Position numbers and translations under genes: made by a program
Assembly: GCA_020637855.1 (NCBI GenBank)
Contig: JACKJR010000004.1
Span: forward strand, 1 to 64,000
Source of the DNA: Rhodobiaceae bacterium
Lineage (GTDB): Bacteria > Pseudomonadota > Alphaproteobacteria > Rhizobiales > Tepidamorphaceae
Direction of reading: 5' to 3'
Length of the DNA stretch: 64,000 nt
Shown: positions 41,598-50,040 of the stretch, piece by piece
Numbering within the stretch: the first letter of the stretch is position 1
How the letters are laid out: every line of letters starts with the position of its first letter
Notes under the pieces: model-generated
What the model was told of the DNA's origin: nothing
Databases searched by the model: none
What the model saw: the letters and a program-made list of their open reading frames with translations, nothing else

Positions 41598-42341
41598 ATG
41601 ACCACACCGCACCGCCTTCTGCTTGTTGCCGCATCGCTGGCCGGAATCGCAATCTCAGCCCCCGCAAGCGCCGAGACCGTGATCCCCCGCGCTGTCGCAG
41701 AACTGTTCACCAGCCAAGGCTGTTCATCGTGTCCGCCTGCCGACAAGGTCTGGAACGACCTCGCCACGCGTGACGATGTTCTCGCGCTGACCCTGCCGGT
41801 GGATTATTGGGATTATCTCGGCTGGAAGGACACGCTCGCCAAGCCGAGCCACACGCAGCGCCAGCGCGGCTATGCCCGCTCGCTGCATGCCCGCTCCATC
41901 TATACCCCGCAAAGTGTCATTAACGGCGAGATCGACGTTGTCGGCTCGCGCCGCGGCGAGGTTCTCAACGCCATCGATCGCGGAACGCTGCTCGATGCGG
42001 ATATCGGCCTCGATATCAGCGCAAACGGTGGGAAAATCACGGTATCCGCCAAAGCCCGTGGCGCGGGGACGGAAGCGGGAACGGTCTGGCTGGTGGTGTT
42101 CCAGCCTGCCGAAACGGTTGCCATCGGCCGTGGCGAGAACGCAGGCCGCACGGTCGTTTATTCCAACATCGTGCGCGACCTGCGCCCGCTTGGAAAATGG
42201 AACGGCAAAAGCACGACCTATCAGGCACGGCTCGGCAATCTTGCGGGGACAAACCTGCGCTGTGCGGTCATCGTCCAGGGTGAGGATAATGGTGCGCCCG
42301 GCCCGATCCGCGCCGCTGCCGTGCTGCGCGAGGCGATGTGA
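41598..42341 (+). CDS. DUF1223 secreted thioredoxin-like protein
   Basis: 247 residues with a signal peptide (LLLVAASLAGIAISAPASAE, cut near 26). The DUF1223 motif AVAELFTSQGCSSCPPADK (32-50) has a CxxC pair at Cys42/Cys45, then VDYWDYLGWKD and RGYARSLHARSIYTPQSVIN, as in the family. Predicted periplasmic thiol-disulfide protein of unknown partner. A downstream hairpin at 42373 faces the other strand. Confidence 0.88.
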   Translation: MTTPHRLLLVAASLAGIAISAPASAETVIPRAVAELFTSQGCSSCPPADKVWNDLATRDDVLALTLPVDYWDYLGWKDTLAKPSHTQRQRGYARSLHARSIYTPQSVINGEIDVVGSRRGEVLNAIDRGTLLDADIGLDISANGGKITVSAKARGAGTEAGTVWLVVFQPAETVAIGRGENAGRTVVYSNIVRDLRPLGKWNGKSTTYQARLGNLAGTNLRCAVIVQGEDNGAPGPIRAAAVLREAM

Positions 42342-42364
42342 TCACCCGCATCCCCGGAGAACTC

Positions 42365-42392
42365 AAAAAAAGTGGCCGGCGAAAGCCGGCCA
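42365..42392 (-). terminator. Minus-strand intrinsic terminator without a protein gene upstream
   Basis: TGGCCGGC (42373-42380) pairs with GCCGGCCA (42385-42392) around GAAA. On the minus strand it is followed by seven T (42371-42365). No minus-strand protein gene ends here, which suggests that a non-coding transcript does. Confidence 0.82.
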
Positions 42393-42660
42393 TCGAAGAG
42401 GTATTTGGGGGATAAACCAGTTGCATGAACCGGTATGGACGTTGCAACACCGCTTAACTCGAGCGGATCCTGCGATCACAACACATACACAGCAGGAAAA
42501 GTCGGCCCGGTTCGATATGCTTGGCCCCGGAGGGGCTGGGGGGCTGAAGAGTTCCGAGAACCTCGCGACGAACCGGGCCTTCGAGGCAACAAGGACATTC
42601 CAATCCCGTAATCGGGCCGGTGCAGGGCCGGAATAAGGCAAATTTGTGATTTGTGCCCTG
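42393..42660 (-). ncRNA. Candidate structured non-coding RNA
   Basis: A 675-base stretch (42342-43016) holds no convincing protein gene. Within it an 11-bp stem, GGCCCGGTTCG (42504-42514) with CGAACCGGGCC (42569-42579), encloses two further hairpins: GGCCCC/GGGGCT (42523-42537) and GTTC/GAAC (42551-42561). Nearer the terminator are CCGCT/AGCGG (about 42451-42467) and GTTGCA/TGCAAC. The minus-strand terminator at 42365 gives the likely 3' end; the 5' end is a guess. It does not match tmRNA, RNase P, 6S or SRP RNA as I know them. Confidence 0.4.
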
Positions 42661-43016
42661 ACCGGCCCCGGCAGTTTCGCCCGCCCCCGACAGGGTTCAC
42701 AGGCCCAACAAGCCGCCCCTTCCCGTGCCGCAAACGCGACAGCTGTTCCCGGTTGGCCGATGCCGCCCGAAACCCGGTGGCCGGAACGGGCGCCGCCAGT
42801 TTTCATACAGGAGGCATCGCCCGGAAAAACAATGCTTCGCAGCTTTGCTGCGAAGCGGGCTGGCGTGAGATGGAAAAGAAGCAAAACCATTTGTACTTGC
42901 ACAAACCCGCATGATCGGGCGATCATTGAACATGACAGTTCAGCGTCACTCCGGCGGCGTATTTCGCCCGGGGGCGTCCTGTTCCAGGAGGCGTTCCTCT
43001 TTAATAGGAGGCGTTA
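42661..43016. other. Non-coding remainder of the gap before DUF2794
   Basis: No gene supported. It contains a perfect 10-bp hairpin GCTTCGCAGC-TTT-GCTGCGAAGC (42834-42856), followed on the minus strand by TTGTTTTTCC, a possible second minus-strand terminator. It also has two AGGAGGCGTT boxes (42987-42996 and 43006-43015) just before the next gene. Confidence 0.5.
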
Positions 43017-43397
43017 TTGTACGACGGCGAACCCATAGTTTTCACTGGCGGCGGGTCTTCCGACAGCGCCGCCCGCCCGGCAAACCGGGCCGAACCGCTC
43101 CGCATTTCCTTCAACAGGCGTGAACTTTCCGAAATCCTGAACGTATATGGGCGCAAGGTCGCCGACGGTGAATGGCGCGACTACGCCATCGACCTGCTAC
43201 GTGACCGCGCCGTCTTTTCAGTGTTCCGTCGTACAAGCGAAATGCCGCTATTCCGCATCGAGAAAAACCCGAAGCTGGCCCGCAAGCAGGGCGCTTATTC
43301 GGTGATTTCCGCAAGCGGACAGGTTCTCAAACGCGGTCACGAGCTGGCCCGCGTCCTCAAGGTGCTCGACAAGGGCCTGCGGCTGGTCAAGGCTTAA
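43017..43397 (+). CDS. DUF2794 protein (TTG start)
   Basis: 126 residues beginning at TTG 43017, with AGGAGG five bases upstream; no ATG fits the conserved N-terminus. Family features: LRISFNRRELSEILNVYGRK, ADGEWRDYAIDLLRD, VFRRTSEMPLFRIEKNPKL and a basic C-terminus. DUF2794 is a small cytoplasmic alphaproteobacterial family of unknown role. The ribosome-binding box is duplicated 19 bases upstream. Confidence 0.85.
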   Translation: MYDGEPIVFTGGGSSDSAARPANRAEPLRISFNRRELSEILNVYGRKVADGEWRDYAIDLLRDRAVFSVFRRTSEMPLFRIEKNPKLARKQGAYSVISASGQVLKRGHELARVLKVLDKGLRLVKA

Positions 43398-43400
43398 ATC

Positions 43401-43452
43401 GGAGCATTGTGCGAAAAAGTGGATACCGGTTTTTCGCGAAAACGATGCGACA
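43401..43452 (+). repeat. Extragenic repeat, copy 8 (short GCATTG/CGATGC type)
   Basis: GGAGCATTGTGCGAAAAAGTGG, written here as GGAGCATTGTGCG then AAAAAGTGG, continues ATACCGGTTTTTCGCG and ends AACGATGCGAC. It corresponds to the outer parts of the composite copy at 16521 without its insert. It follows the DUF2794 stop by three bases. Confidence 0.78.
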
Positions 43453-43470
43453 ATATAAAGATAATAGCGT

Positions 43471-44022
43471 TTACCGGCCCGGCGGTGGTTCGCTCGCGCC
43501 GCTCCCCAATGCGCGCTGCATCAGCGTGACATCGAGCCACTTTCCGAATTTATAGCCTGAATCATGCAGCGTGCCGGTATGCGCAAAACCGCAAGCCGCA
43601 TGCAGTGCGACCGATGCGCGGCTGGTGGCTGAATCGGAGATCACCGCAATCATCTGCCGCCAGCCACCGGCCTCACAAGCAGCAATCAACGCTTCCAGCA
43701 GCGCACGGCCAACGCCCATGCCCCGCGCCTCACGGCCAACATAGACCGAATCCTCCAGCGTGAACCGGTAGGCGCGGCGCGGGCGATAATATCCGGCATA
43801 GGCATAGCCGAGGATTTTTCCTTCCCTTTCAGCAACGAGATAGGGAAATCCGTCCGCCTTGAGCCCCTCGTAGCGGTTGATCATCTCGGCCAGATCCGGC
43901 GGGTCGAGCTCGAAGGAAGCCGTTCCGTTGGCAACCTCGTCGGCATAGATCGCGGTGATCGCGGCAAGATCATTCCGCGTTGCGTCGCGAATGACGAAGG
44001 CCGGCGCTTTATCCGAAGTCAT
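43471..44022 (-). CDS. GNAT acetyltransferase, phosphinothricin-acetyltransferase-like
   Basis: 183 residues from MTSDKAPAFVIRDATRNDL; the longer in-frame start runs back through the ybhL terminator and is rejected. Landmarks: IYADEVANGTASFELDPPD, GKILGYAYAGYYRPRRAYRFT, the acetyl-CoA loop GREARGMGVGRALLEALI and GFAHTGTLHDSGYKFGKW. These match the Pat/bar-like group, which acetylates phosphinothricin or methionine derivatives. The natural substrate is unknown. Confidence 0.88.
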   Translation of the reverse strand: MTSDKAPAFVIRDATRNDLAAITAIYADEVANGTASFELDPPDLAEMINRYEGLKADGFPYLVAEREGKILGYAYAGYYRPRRAYRFTLEDSVYVGREARGMGVGRALLEALIAACEAGGWRQMIAVISDSATSRASVALHAACGFAHTGTLHDSGYKFGKWLDVTLMQRALGSGASEPPPGR

Positions 44023-44073
44023 GGAAAGACCCTGAAAGACGAAGAGACGCGTATTTCTACGCCCAACAGCCAC

Positions 44074-44110
44074 ATAAGAAAAAGGCCCCGGCGGTTTTGC
44101 CGGGGCCTTT
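44074..44110 (-). terminator. Rho-independent terminator of the YbhL gene
   Basis: AAAGGCCCCGGC (44081-44092) pairs with GCCGGGGCCTTT (44099-44110). On the minus strand TTTTTCTTATG follows. It starts 23 bases after the stop codon. Confidence 0.92.
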
Positions 44111-44133
44111 ATCGTTTCATATCTACGCAATGC

Positions 44134-44880
44134 TTATTCGCGATTGCCGAACAGCTGCAGCAGCATCATGAACAGGTTGATGAAGTCGAGATAGAGGCGC
44201 AGGGCGCCGGAAATGGCCTTGCGGCCGGCAACCGTGCCGTCGTCCCCAACGTAGTACATCTCCTTGATCTGCTGCGTATCGTAGGCGGTCAGACCGGTGA
44301 AGATCAGCACGCCGATCACCGACACGGCGAACTGGATCGCCGAGGAGCCGATAAAGATGTTCACGATGCTGGCAATAATGATGCCGATCAGACCCATGAA
44401 CAGGAACGAGCCCATACCCGACAGATCACGCTTCGTCGTGTAGCCATAGAGGCTCATGGCGCCGAAGGTCGCAGCCGTCAGGAAGAAGACGCGCGCGATG
44501 CTCTCGCCGGTGAAGACGAGGAAGATCGACGACATCGACAGGCCCATCACCGCGGCGAAGGCCCAGAAGGTCATCTGCGCGGCACCAACGCTCATCGAAT
44601 TGATGCGCGCGGACAGGAAGAAGACGAAGCCGAGCGGGGCGAGCATCACCACCCACTTCAGCGGGCTCGCGTAAAGCGCATAGCCGAAGGAGGTGAGCTG
44701 GCCATTGCTGACGGCCATCATCGCCGTGCCGAATGCGGCAACGCCGGTCACGGCAAGGCCGATCGCCATGTAGTTGTAGACCCGTAGCAGGAAACTGCGC
44801 AGGCCTTCGTCGACATAGCCGGCCTCGGTACGCGTGGCGGATGCGTAGCCGGACGCGGTATTCCGGTTCAGGTCGGACAT
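44134..44880 (-). CDS. Bax inhibitor-1 / YbhL family membrane protein
   Basis: 248 residues from MSDLNRNTASGYASATR, with GAGG eight bases before the ATG. Seven hydrophobic spans (for example YMAIGLAVTGVAAFGTAMMA, MTFWAFAAVMGLSMSSIFLV, FLFMGLIGIIIASIVNIFIG) and the BI-1 C-terminal GVLIFTGLTAYDTQQIKEMY with its conserved Asp identify the family, proposed to be pH-gated calcium leak channels. A leader hairpin resembling the ybhL RNA motif lies just upstream. Confidence 0.94.
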   Translation of the reverse strand: MSDLNRNTASGYASATRTEAGYVDEGLRSFLLRVYNYMAIGLAVTGVAAFGTAMMAVSNGQLTSFGYALYASPLKWVVMLAPLGFVFFLSARINSMSVGAAQMTFWAFAAVMGLSMSSIFLVFTGESIARVFFLTAATFGAMSLYGYTTKRDLSGMGSFLFMGLIGIIIASIVNIFIGSSAIQFAVSVIGVLIFTGLTAYDTQQIKEMYYVGDDGTVAGRKAISGALRLYLDFINLFMMLLQLFGNRE

Positions 44881-44884
44881 CGGT

Positions 44885-44930
44885 AAAACCTCACAAAGCT
44901 CAGGGGTTAAGACAAACCTGAGCCAAATAT
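44885..44930 (-). promoter_or_regulatory. Candidate ybhL leader RNA motif
   Basis: Immediately before the ribosome-binding site the minus strand reads GCTCAGG, a 12-base loop TTTGTCTTAACC, then CCTGAGC (44923-44898). Alphaproteobacterial ybhL genes are known to carry a small conserved leader hairpin of this sort (ybhL RNA motif). Position and gene match; I could not align the consensus base by base. Confidence 0.5.
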
Positions 44931-45010
44931 GGGAAGGCATTTTGACCGGCGCAAGATACCTTGGACCGATTTTTGCGCACGGTTCCCGTAAGCGTTAACC
45001 GGGTCCGAGG

Positions 45011-47569
45011 TTATCCTGCCGCAAGTGCGCGCAGAAAGCCCGCCGGTTTCTGGCCAAGCGCCCGCCATGTTCCCGCAAGCCCCAGGAGCACGGTGAGCAC
45101 GACCGCACCAATGGCGGCCATCAGCGCAACGCCCGGCGCCATGAAGAATTCAAGTTCCATGACCTGGGTCACAACCACCCATGCGATGATGCTGCCGGCA
45201 ATGACCGCGAAAAGCGCGGTCGCGGAACCCAGAATGATGAACTCCAGCAAATAGACGCCGACGAGCCGCTGCCGCGTCGCGCCCAGCGTTTTCAGAACCA
45301 CGGCGTCGTAAATGCGGAACCGGTGGCTGGACGCAAGGGCGCCGGCCAGAACGAGAATGGCGGAGACAAGCGTGATGCCGCTTGCAATCCGCACGGCCAG
45401 TAGCAGCTTGCCGAGCAGTGATGTAAACGTATCCAGCGCCTCTTTGACATGAACGGCCGTGACTTCGGGGAATATATCAGCGCTTGCCCGCATCAGGGCC
45501 TTTTCCTGTTCGGCGCGCTTGTCATCGGAAAAGGCAACCGTGGTCAGCATCATGTGCGGCGCGCCGGAGACCGCGTTTGGCGAGAACACCAGAACGAAAT
45601 TGATGCCGAGCGTCTCCCACTCGACAGTGCGCAGGTTGGCGATTGTCACGTCGAGATTGCGTCCCAGCACGTTGACCCGCAGCGTATCGCCGAGCTTCAG
45701 GCCCAGAAGTTCGGCAAGCTCCGCCTCGAAGGAAACAAGCGGCGGACCGTCGTAGCCTTCTCCCCACCAGTTTCCGGCAACCACTTTCGATCCTTTCGGA
45801 ACCGCAGTCGCATAGGTGATGCCGCGATCCCCGCGCAGCACCCATTGCGCTTCCGGCGGCGCCGGATAGCCATCCGCTGACTTGCCGTTGAGCGACACGA
45901 TGCGCCCGCGCAGCATCGGCACCTGATCCACGTCCGCGCCGGGTGCCGTTTCCATGACCAGCCCGGTGAATTCATCGGCACGGGTGGAAGGAACGTCGAT
46001 GAAGAAATAATCCGGCGCCATGTCCGGGATCTGCTGGGTGAGCTGGCGGTTGAGGTTGGATTCAATCAGCGCCAGCGTCACCAGAAGCGTCAGGCCCAGC
46101 CCGAGCGACAGAACGACTGTCGGCGTCAGCGCATTTGGACGGTGGATGTTGGCAAGCGCCAGGCGCACCGACATGCGCCCGCCATGCGGAACCGAGCGCG
46201 CCGCGCGCATCAGGGCTGCAGCAACCAGCCGCAGGAAGACGAAGCCGGCAGCAGCGGCGACGATGAAGACAGCCGCGACTTTGGGTTGCTCGGCGATGGC
46301 GATCGCCAGAGCCGCGATGGCGATGATGCAGGCAATCGATGAAGCCCGGTAGAACAGCGGCACCCGCGCCGCATGGCGCGAGACATGGTCGCGGTAGAGC
46401 GCGCTGACGGGAACCTCGCGCGCGCGGCCCAGTGGCCCCAGAGCAAAAGCAAAAGCCGCCAGCACGCCATAGATGGCGGCGATCGCCAGCGCTTCGGGAT
46501 AGATGCCGGCCGCCGCATCGGCGACCGGGAAGAAGGAGGTAAGATACGACCCGGCCAGCGCCGGCGTGATGCTGCCGATGGCAAGACCGATGGCGATGGC
46601 AAGGCTGCCGAGCAGCACGATCTGCGTCAGGTAGATGCGGGACACCAATGCGCCCGGCGCGCCGAGTGCCTTCAAGGTCGCGATAACCGCGCGGCGGCCG
46701 TCCAGATGCGCGCGCACCGCATTGGCAACGCCGACACCGCCAACGGCAAGCGCGGTGAGACCGACCAGGGTCAGATAGTCGCGGAAGCGCTTGATCTGGC
46801 CGGAAATACGCGGCGCCGCGTTCTTGCGGCTCTCGAGCGACCATCCTGCCTGGGGAAAGAGTTCACCGGCCTGTTCGATGGCTGAATCCAGAGCCGCCCC
46901 GCTTTGGTCGGCCATACGCACCTTGTAGTACCAGCGCATCAGGCTTCCGGGCCGCATCAGGCCGGTTTCCTCAAGCGCTTCCCTTGCCATCATGACGCGC
47001 GGCCCGAAGGTCAGCCCGCCCGACAGCCGGTCCGGCTCGCGGGTGATCACATCGCGGATGACGACAGGCATGCTTCCGATCTCGACCCTGTCGCCGACGG
47101 CAACGTTGAGCCGTGTCAGCAGGGAGGCCTCCGCCGCAATGCCCCAGACCCCGTCACGCTTATCGAAAATGCTCGCGCGGGGGGAACCGCCGGCGAACTC
47201 CACGCTGCCAAAGAGCGGATAATGCGCATCGACCGCCTTCACCTCCGCAAGCATCTGGTCGGAATGGTCGGGAAGGCGCGCCATCGACCGCATCGATACG
47301 GATTCCGACACCTGACCGAGACCAGTCAGCCATTTGCGTTCCGCATCCTCAGCCGGGCGTTGCGCCAAACGGAAAGAAACATCGCCTCCGAGAATGGCTT
47401 GGCCTTCATTGTCGATACCGGCAACCAGCGAGCGCGTCACCGAACCGACAGATGCGATCGCACCGACGCCGAGCGCGATACAGCCGATGAACACGGCAAA
47501 ACCGGCAAAGCCGCCGCGCAGCTCGCGCAAGGCCAGCCTCAGGGCAACGGGAAGACGGTTCATGACCAT
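45011..47569 (-). CDS. FtsX-like ABC transporter permease (YbbP family)
   Basis: 852 residues. N-terminal span (AGFAVFIGCIALGVGAIASV), large periplasmic domain, a central group of spans (about 265-430), a second periplasmic domain, and a last FtsX-type permease domain (ASGITLVSAILVLAGALASS then LGATRQRLVGVYLLEFIILG). The start ATG overlaps the ATPase stop by one base (TGATG). With the neighbouring ATPase and the divergent TesA-like gene this matches the tesA-ybbA-ybbP neighbourhood of other proteobacteria. Probably exports or extracts a hydrophobic envelope compound; substrate unknown. Confidence 0.92.
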   Translation of the reverse strand: MVMNRLPVALRLALRELRGGFAGFAVFIGCIALGVGAIASVGSVTRSLVAGIDNEGQAILGGDVSFRLAQRPAEDAERKWLTGLGQVSESVSMRSMARLPDHSDQMLAEVKAVDAHYPLFGSVEFAGGSPRASIFDKRDGVWGIAAEASLLTRLNVAVGDRVEIGSMPVVIRDVITREPDRLSGGLTFGPRVMMAREALEETGLMRPGSLMRWYYKVRMADQSGAALDSAIEQAGELFPQAGWSLESRKNAAPRISGQIKRFRDYLTLVGLTALAVGGVGVANAVRAHLDGRRAVIATLKALGAPGALVSRIYLTQIVLLGSLAIAIGLAIGSITPALAGSYLTSFFPVADAAAGIYPEALAIAAIYGVLAAFAFALGPLGRAREVPVSALYRDHVSRHAARVPLFYRASSIACIIAIAALAIAIAEQPKVAAVFIVAAAAGFVFLRLVAAALMRAARSVPHGGRMSVRLALANIHRPNALTPTVVLSLGLGLTLLVTLALIESNLNRQLTQQIPDMAPDYFFIDVPSTRADEFTGLVMETAPGADVDQVPMLRGRIVSLNGKSADGYPAPPEAQWVLRGDRGITYATAVPKGSKVVAGNWWGEGYDGPPLVSFEAELAELLGLKLGDTLRVNVLGRNLDVTIANLRTVEWETLGINFVLVFSPNAVSGAPHMMLTTVAFSDDKRAEQEKALMRASADIFPEVTAVHVKEALDTFTSLLGKLLLAVRIASGITLVSAILVLAGALASSHRFRIYDAVVLKTLGATRQRLVGVYLLEFIILGSATALFAVIAGSIIAWVVVTQVMELEFFMAPGVALMAAIGAVVLTVLLGLAGTWRALGQKPAGFLRALAAG

Positions 47570-48318
47570 CAGGATGCCGCCGCGACGCGGGATGTACGCT
47601 TGGACGCGCTGTCGCTGGTGATATGGCCGTCGGCCATGCGTATGATCCGGCCACAGCGCTTGGCCAGCGCCTCGTCATGGGTCACGAGCACCAGCGTCGT
47701 GCCGCGGTCCTCATGGGCTGCGAAAAGCAGATCGATGATCTGCTTGCCGGTCGCGCCATCGAGATTGCCGGTCGGTTCGTCGGCAAACAGGATCGCCGGC
47801 CGGGTTGCAAGCGCGCGCGCCAGCGCCACACGCTGCTGTTCACCGCCCGACAGTTCCGCCGGGTAGTGGGACACGCGCTGCTTGAGCCCGACGCTATCGA
47901 GTTCGCGCGCCGCGCGCTCCCAGATACCGGCGCCGTCCAGCCGGCCGGCAGCCTGCGCCAGTTCGAGCGGGATCGCGACATTTTCCAGCGCCGTCATGGT
48001 CGGGATCAGGTGAAACGACTGGAAGACGATACCGGCATGCTTGCCGCGAAAGGCGGCAAGAGCGTCTTCGTCCAGCCCGCCAAGCCGCGTTCCGGCAATC
48101 GCGATATCTCCGCCGGTCGGGCGTTCGAGGCCCGCCATGACCATGAGCAGGCTCGACTTGCCCGAGCCGGAGGGTCCGAGCACCGCCACCGATTCTCCGT
48201 CTTCAACGGCAAGGGTGATGCCGCGCAGCACGTGGACTTCCGCTCTGCCCTGCCCGAGGTTGAGATGCACGTCATCGAGGCGGATGGCGGGATGGCTCAA
48301 GATCGACCTCTTGTTCAT
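47569..48318 (-). CDS. ABC transporter ATP-binding protein (YbbA/LolD-like)
   Basis: 249 residues from MNKRSILSHPAIRLDDVHL; a start at 48441 would overlap the divergent esterase gene. Walker A LGPSGSGKSSLLMVM, Q-loop VFQSFHLIPTMTALENV, signature LSGGEQQRVALARAL, Walker B ILFADEPTGNLD. MacB/LolD-type ATPases pair with FtsX-like permeases, as here. One-base overlap with the permease. Confidence 0.94.
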   Translation of the reverse strand: MNKRSILSHPAIRLDDVHLNLGQGRAEVHVLRGITLAVEDGESVAVLGPSGSGKSSLLMVMAGLERPTGGDIAIAGTRLGGLDEDALAAFRGKHAGIVFQSFHLIPTMTALENVAIPLELAQAAGRLDGAGIWERAARELDSVGLKQRVSHYPAELSGGEQQRVALARALATRPAILFADEPTGNLDGATGKQIIDLLFAAHEDRGTTLVLVTHDEALAKRCGRIIRMADGHITSDSASKRTSRVAAAS

Positions 48319-48445
48319 CAGGCACTTGTTCGCGCAGGGCTGCGGCGACATATCGGCGGGAACGGAATGCGGGCACACCATGTAAATGGGGCTGCCGCAA
48401 TGCTTCGCCAACCTCGCGGGGCCAGGAAAGGCGCGACACAATCAT

Positions 48446-49078
48446 ATGATACGCAAACTGGCTTCGATACTTACGCTGCTTGCAGTAATGTGGATCGCTC
48501 CGGCACGGGCGGAAAGCCTGCGCCTGGTGGCCTTCGGCGACAGCCTGACGGCGGGACTGGGCCTCGATCAGTCCGATGCCTATCCAGCACAGCTCGAGAA
48601 GACGCTGAAGGCGAAGGGTTACGACGTCGCGATCGCGAATGCCGGTGTCTCCGGCGACACGGCATCGGCTGCCGCACAGCGCATCGACTGGTCCGTGCCC
48701 GACGGTACCGATGGCGTTATCATCGCGCTCGGCGGCAACGATATCCTTCGCGGCATCGATCCCGCCATCACCCGCAAGGCGATGACGGACATCATCATGC
48801 GGCTTAAGCAACGCGGCATTCCGGTACTGCTCGCCGGGATGCAGGCCTCGGCCAATCTGGGAGCGGACTTCGCAAAGAGCTTCGATGCCATCTTCCCGGA
48901 GCTTGCCGGGCAGCATGGTCTCGTCTTCATGCCGTTCTTCCTGGAAGGCGTCGCCACCGATCCGGCGCTCAACCAGCCCGACGGCATCCATCCGAACCGC
49001 GAAGGCGTTGCCGTGATCGTCGATAATATTTTCCCCTACGCCGTCGAATTGATCGAGCGTTCGGAAAATTCGGGTTAG
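48446..49078 (+). CDS. GDSL arylesterase/lysophospholipase, TesA-like
   Basis: 210 residues with a signal peptide (MIRKLASILTLLAVMWIAPARA). SGNH blocks: VAFGDSLTAGLGL with nucleophile Ser33, AGVSGDTA (block II Gly), ALGGNDILRG (block III Asn) and DGIHPNREG (catalytic Asp and His). Periplasmic esterase. Divergent from the YbbA/YbbP-like transporter, an arrangement shared with tesA-ybbAP loci. Confidence 0.92.
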   Translation: MIRKLASILTLLAVMWIAPARAESLRLVAFGDSLTAGLGLDQSDAYPAQLEKTLKAKGYDVAIANAGVSGDTASAAAQRIDWSVPDGTDGVIIALGGNDILRGIDPAITRKAMTDIIMRLKQRGIPVLLAGMQASANLGADFAKSFDAIFPELAGQHGLVFMPFFLEGVATDPALNQPDGIHPNREGVAVIVDNIFPYAVELIERSENSG

Positions 49079-49126
49079 TCTCGCAAGAAGCGTTGATTCG
49101 CTTTCACGCAGCAGGGAGGGTCCGCC

Positions 49127-49696
49127 ATGCCGCGTTTGTTTGTCGGACTGGAAATTCCCCGCGAGGTTGGCGCCATCATCTCGGGCCTTCGCGGCGGCCT
49201 TCCCGGTGCCCGCTGGATCGATGTGGAGAACTACCACATCACCCTGCGCTTTCTCGGTGACATCGACGACCGCACGGCCGATGAAGCCGCCGACACGCTA
49301 TGGGACATTCATCGTGCGCCCTTCCCCGTGACCCTCGATGGCGTGAAGAGCTTCGGCAGCCGCAAGCCGCACTCGATCTTCGCCGCAGTGGAAGCAAACC
49401 CGTCACTGATGGCGCTGCAGGCCGACATCGAGCGGCGCATGCAACGCATAGGACTGGCGCCGGAATCGCGCCGCTTCACCCCGCATGTCACGGTTGCGCG
49501 CTGCCGCGGCACAACCGGAAGCGCAGTTGCCAACTATCTCGGCACCCGCGGCCTGTTCCGCGCCGGCCCCTTCATGGCCGAGCGCTTCGTGCTGTTCTCC
49601 TCACGGGCCAGCCAGGGCGGAGGACCCTACATCGTCGAGGAGGCCTATCCGCTGGAAACGCGGCAGGCTTCGGCAACGGTGGAACATCGCATCTGA
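49127..49696 (+). CDS. thpR: RNA 2',3'-cyclic phosphodiesterase (LigT family)
   Basis: 189 residues of the 2H phosphoesterase fold. The two catalytic HxT motifs are His37-Ile-Thr39 (YHITLRFLGD) and His120-Val-Thr122 (FTPHVTVARC). The start PRLFVGLEIPREV and late FVLFSSRASQGGGPY match ThpR/LigT. It opens 2',3'-cyclic phosphates on RNA ends in vitro. It lies 12 bases before phhB. Confidence 0.94.
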   Translation: MPRLFVGLEIPREVGAIISGLRGGLPGARWIDVENYHITLRFLGDIDDRTADEAADTLWDIHRAPFPVTLDGVKSFGSRKPHSIFAAVEANPSLMALQADIERRMQRIGLAPESRRFTPHVTVARCRGTTGSAVANYLGTRGLFRAGPFMAERFVLFSSRASQGGGPYIVEEAYPLETRQASATVEHRI

Positions 49697-49708
49697 GCAA
49701 ATGGAGCC

Positions 49709-50014
49709 ATGGCAGAAAAACTGACCGGCAAGGACCGTGCCGATGCGCTTGCCACCATACCGGGCTGGAAGCCGGTCGACGGACGCAACGCGATCCACCG
49801 CACGTTCCGGTTTTCAGGCTTCAATGCGGCCTTCGGCTTCATGACACGCTCGGCTCTTGCAGCGGAAAAGCTCAACCACCATCCCGAATGGTCGAACGTC
49901 TACCGCACTGTCGAGGTAACGCTGACCACCCATGACGCCGGCGGATTGACCGAACTCGACATCAAGCTTGCCAGGCGGATGGACAAATTCGCCGAAGAGA
50001 CGGGGGCGGAATAA
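49709..50014 (+). CDS. phhB: 4a-hydroxytetrahydrobiopterin dehydratase
   Basis: 101 residues. The family signature EKLNHHPEWSNVYRTVEV (53-70) and LTTHDAGGLTELDIKLA (72-88) are intact. It recycles pterin cofactor for aromatic amino-acid hydroxylases; no such hydroxylase gene is in this window. Confidence 0.95.
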   Translation: MAEKLTGKDRADALATIPGWKPVDGRNAIHRTFRFSGFNAAFGFMTRSALAAEKLNHHPEWSNVYRTVEVTLTTHDAGGLTELDIKLARRMDKFAEETGAE

Positions 50015-50040
50015 CCGCCGACCCTGGAGCAAGATGCGTT

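Noticed and set aside
42365..42660. Identity as tmRNA, 6S, SRP or RNase P RNA
   Set aside because: None of the signatures I know is present: no tag-peptide frame of the ANDN type, no CCA-ending acceptor stem, no GGAAG-type SRP tetraloop segment, no RNase P core. The gene context also differs.
42363..42926. 187-codon minus-strand frame in the gap before DUF2794
   Set aside because: It ends inside the terminator hairpin, is Cys/Pro/Arg-rich without a domain, and crosses the stable stems of the proposed RNA.
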